From assembly GCA_035310125.1 (NCBI GenBank), contig DATGEP010000379.1:1-24619 (forward strand): DNA of 24,619 nt, read 5' to 3'. Below are positions 24,425-24,619 of the stretch, piece by piece; position 1 is the first letter of the stretch; each line of letters opens with the position of its first letter. A program made the translations under genes and the position numbers. This DNA is from DATGEP01 sp035310125. Its GTDB lineage: Bacteria > Chloroflexota > Ktedonobacteria > Ktedonobacterales > JADMIN01. The notes beneath the pieces are model-generated. The model made no database searches and was not told the origin of the DNA. It saw nothing but the letters and a program-made list of their open reading frames with translations.

Positions 24425-24619
24425 ATGGCAGGTGGGCAGAGCATCCAGATTGGCGAGCGCGACAGGGCAATCCAGGCGTACTACGCTGAATTGACCTCCT
24501 ACGAGGCGCAACGAGTGGACCATGAACTGGCCCTGCGCCCCGCCTTCCATAATCTCTTGGCTCACTATGCATAGCAGGTAAAGTGGACGCTCATTGACGA
24601 ACTCACCCTCTCCAACGGC
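24425..24619 (+). pseudogene. 5' part of a probable restriction-modification DNA methyltransferase, interrupted by an amber codon
   Basis: From ATG 24425 the frame reads 49 residues, including AIQAYYAELTSYEAQRVDHE and LALRPAFHNLLAHYA, before TAG at 24572-24574. The same frame then continues QVKWTLIDELTLSNG to the window end. The pattern Y..EL......HE..LR.AF.NLL..YA followed by ..W.L..E..L.NG is what I recall from the N terminus of large N6-adenine methyltransferase or type ISP/IIG restriction-modification proteins, where PDG usually comes next. The similarity on both sides of the stop suggests one gene broken by a nonsense mutation, or a sequencing error. The catalytic region lies beyond the window, so the family call rests on a short segment. 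The ribosome site is weak (GGTGG). Confidence 0.5.

Noticed and set aside
24287..24565. Minus-strand open frame of 92 codons at the window end
   Set aside because: It is antisense to the methyltransferase-like frame, which has better family resemblance.

Overview
The window is high-GC bacterial chromosome with ordinary housekeeping genes. The DUF1800/DUF1501 pair, the style of Lon, ClpX, trigger factor and DnaE, and the intergenic GTAGGGGCG-type and GAGAGGG-hairpin repeats suggest Chloroflexota or a similar lineage. This is inference from family resemblance only; no search was run.

Layout. Positions 1-5840: a TPR-repeat protein (+), a convergent FmdB-type zinc ribbon (-), a histidine-phosphatase relative (+), an MFS transporter (+) and a YceI-like protein (+). 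Positions 5850-8863: a two-gene minus-strand operon for exported DUF1800 and DUF1501 proteins. Positions 9063-11611: an unrecognised acidic protein (-), a 32-bp tandem repeat that touches the guaA stop codon, and guaA (-) behind a strongly structured leader. Positions 11899-12460: a TPR-like remnant (-) and a solitary XRE regulator (+). Positions 12617-17083: dnaE (+), interrupted in frame by a 311-residue intein. Positions 17330-23531: three separate minus-strand proteostasis genes in transcription order tig, clpX, lon, divided by repeats, palindromes and a good intrinsic terminator. Positions 23798-23966: tRNA-Leu(UAG) (-) with an 8-bp tandem repeat and a terminator at its 3' side. Positions 24425-24619: the start of a probable restriction-modification methyltransferase (+), broken by an in-frame amber codon.

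How the genes work together. Trigger factor folds nascent chains, and ClpX and Lon are ATP-dependent unfoldase/protease components, so 17.3-23.6 kb is a protein quality-control block. GuaA (GMP synthesis) and DnaE (replicative polymerase) are independent housekeeping genes. The DUF1800/DUF1501 pair is probably exported by Tat as a unit, function unknown.

The most noteworthy element is the dnaE intein. It sits at FNK|SHA in the polymerase core, four residues downstream of the site I recall for the cyanobacterial split DnaE intein. Its central domain looks like a PD-(D/E)XK (Vsr/DUF559-like) nuclease rather than the usual LAGLIDADG enzyme. Other points of interest are the guaA leader fold, a perfect 11-bp-arm palindrome before clpX, palindromic repeat sequence inside the tig coding tail, and the amber-interrupted methylase start.
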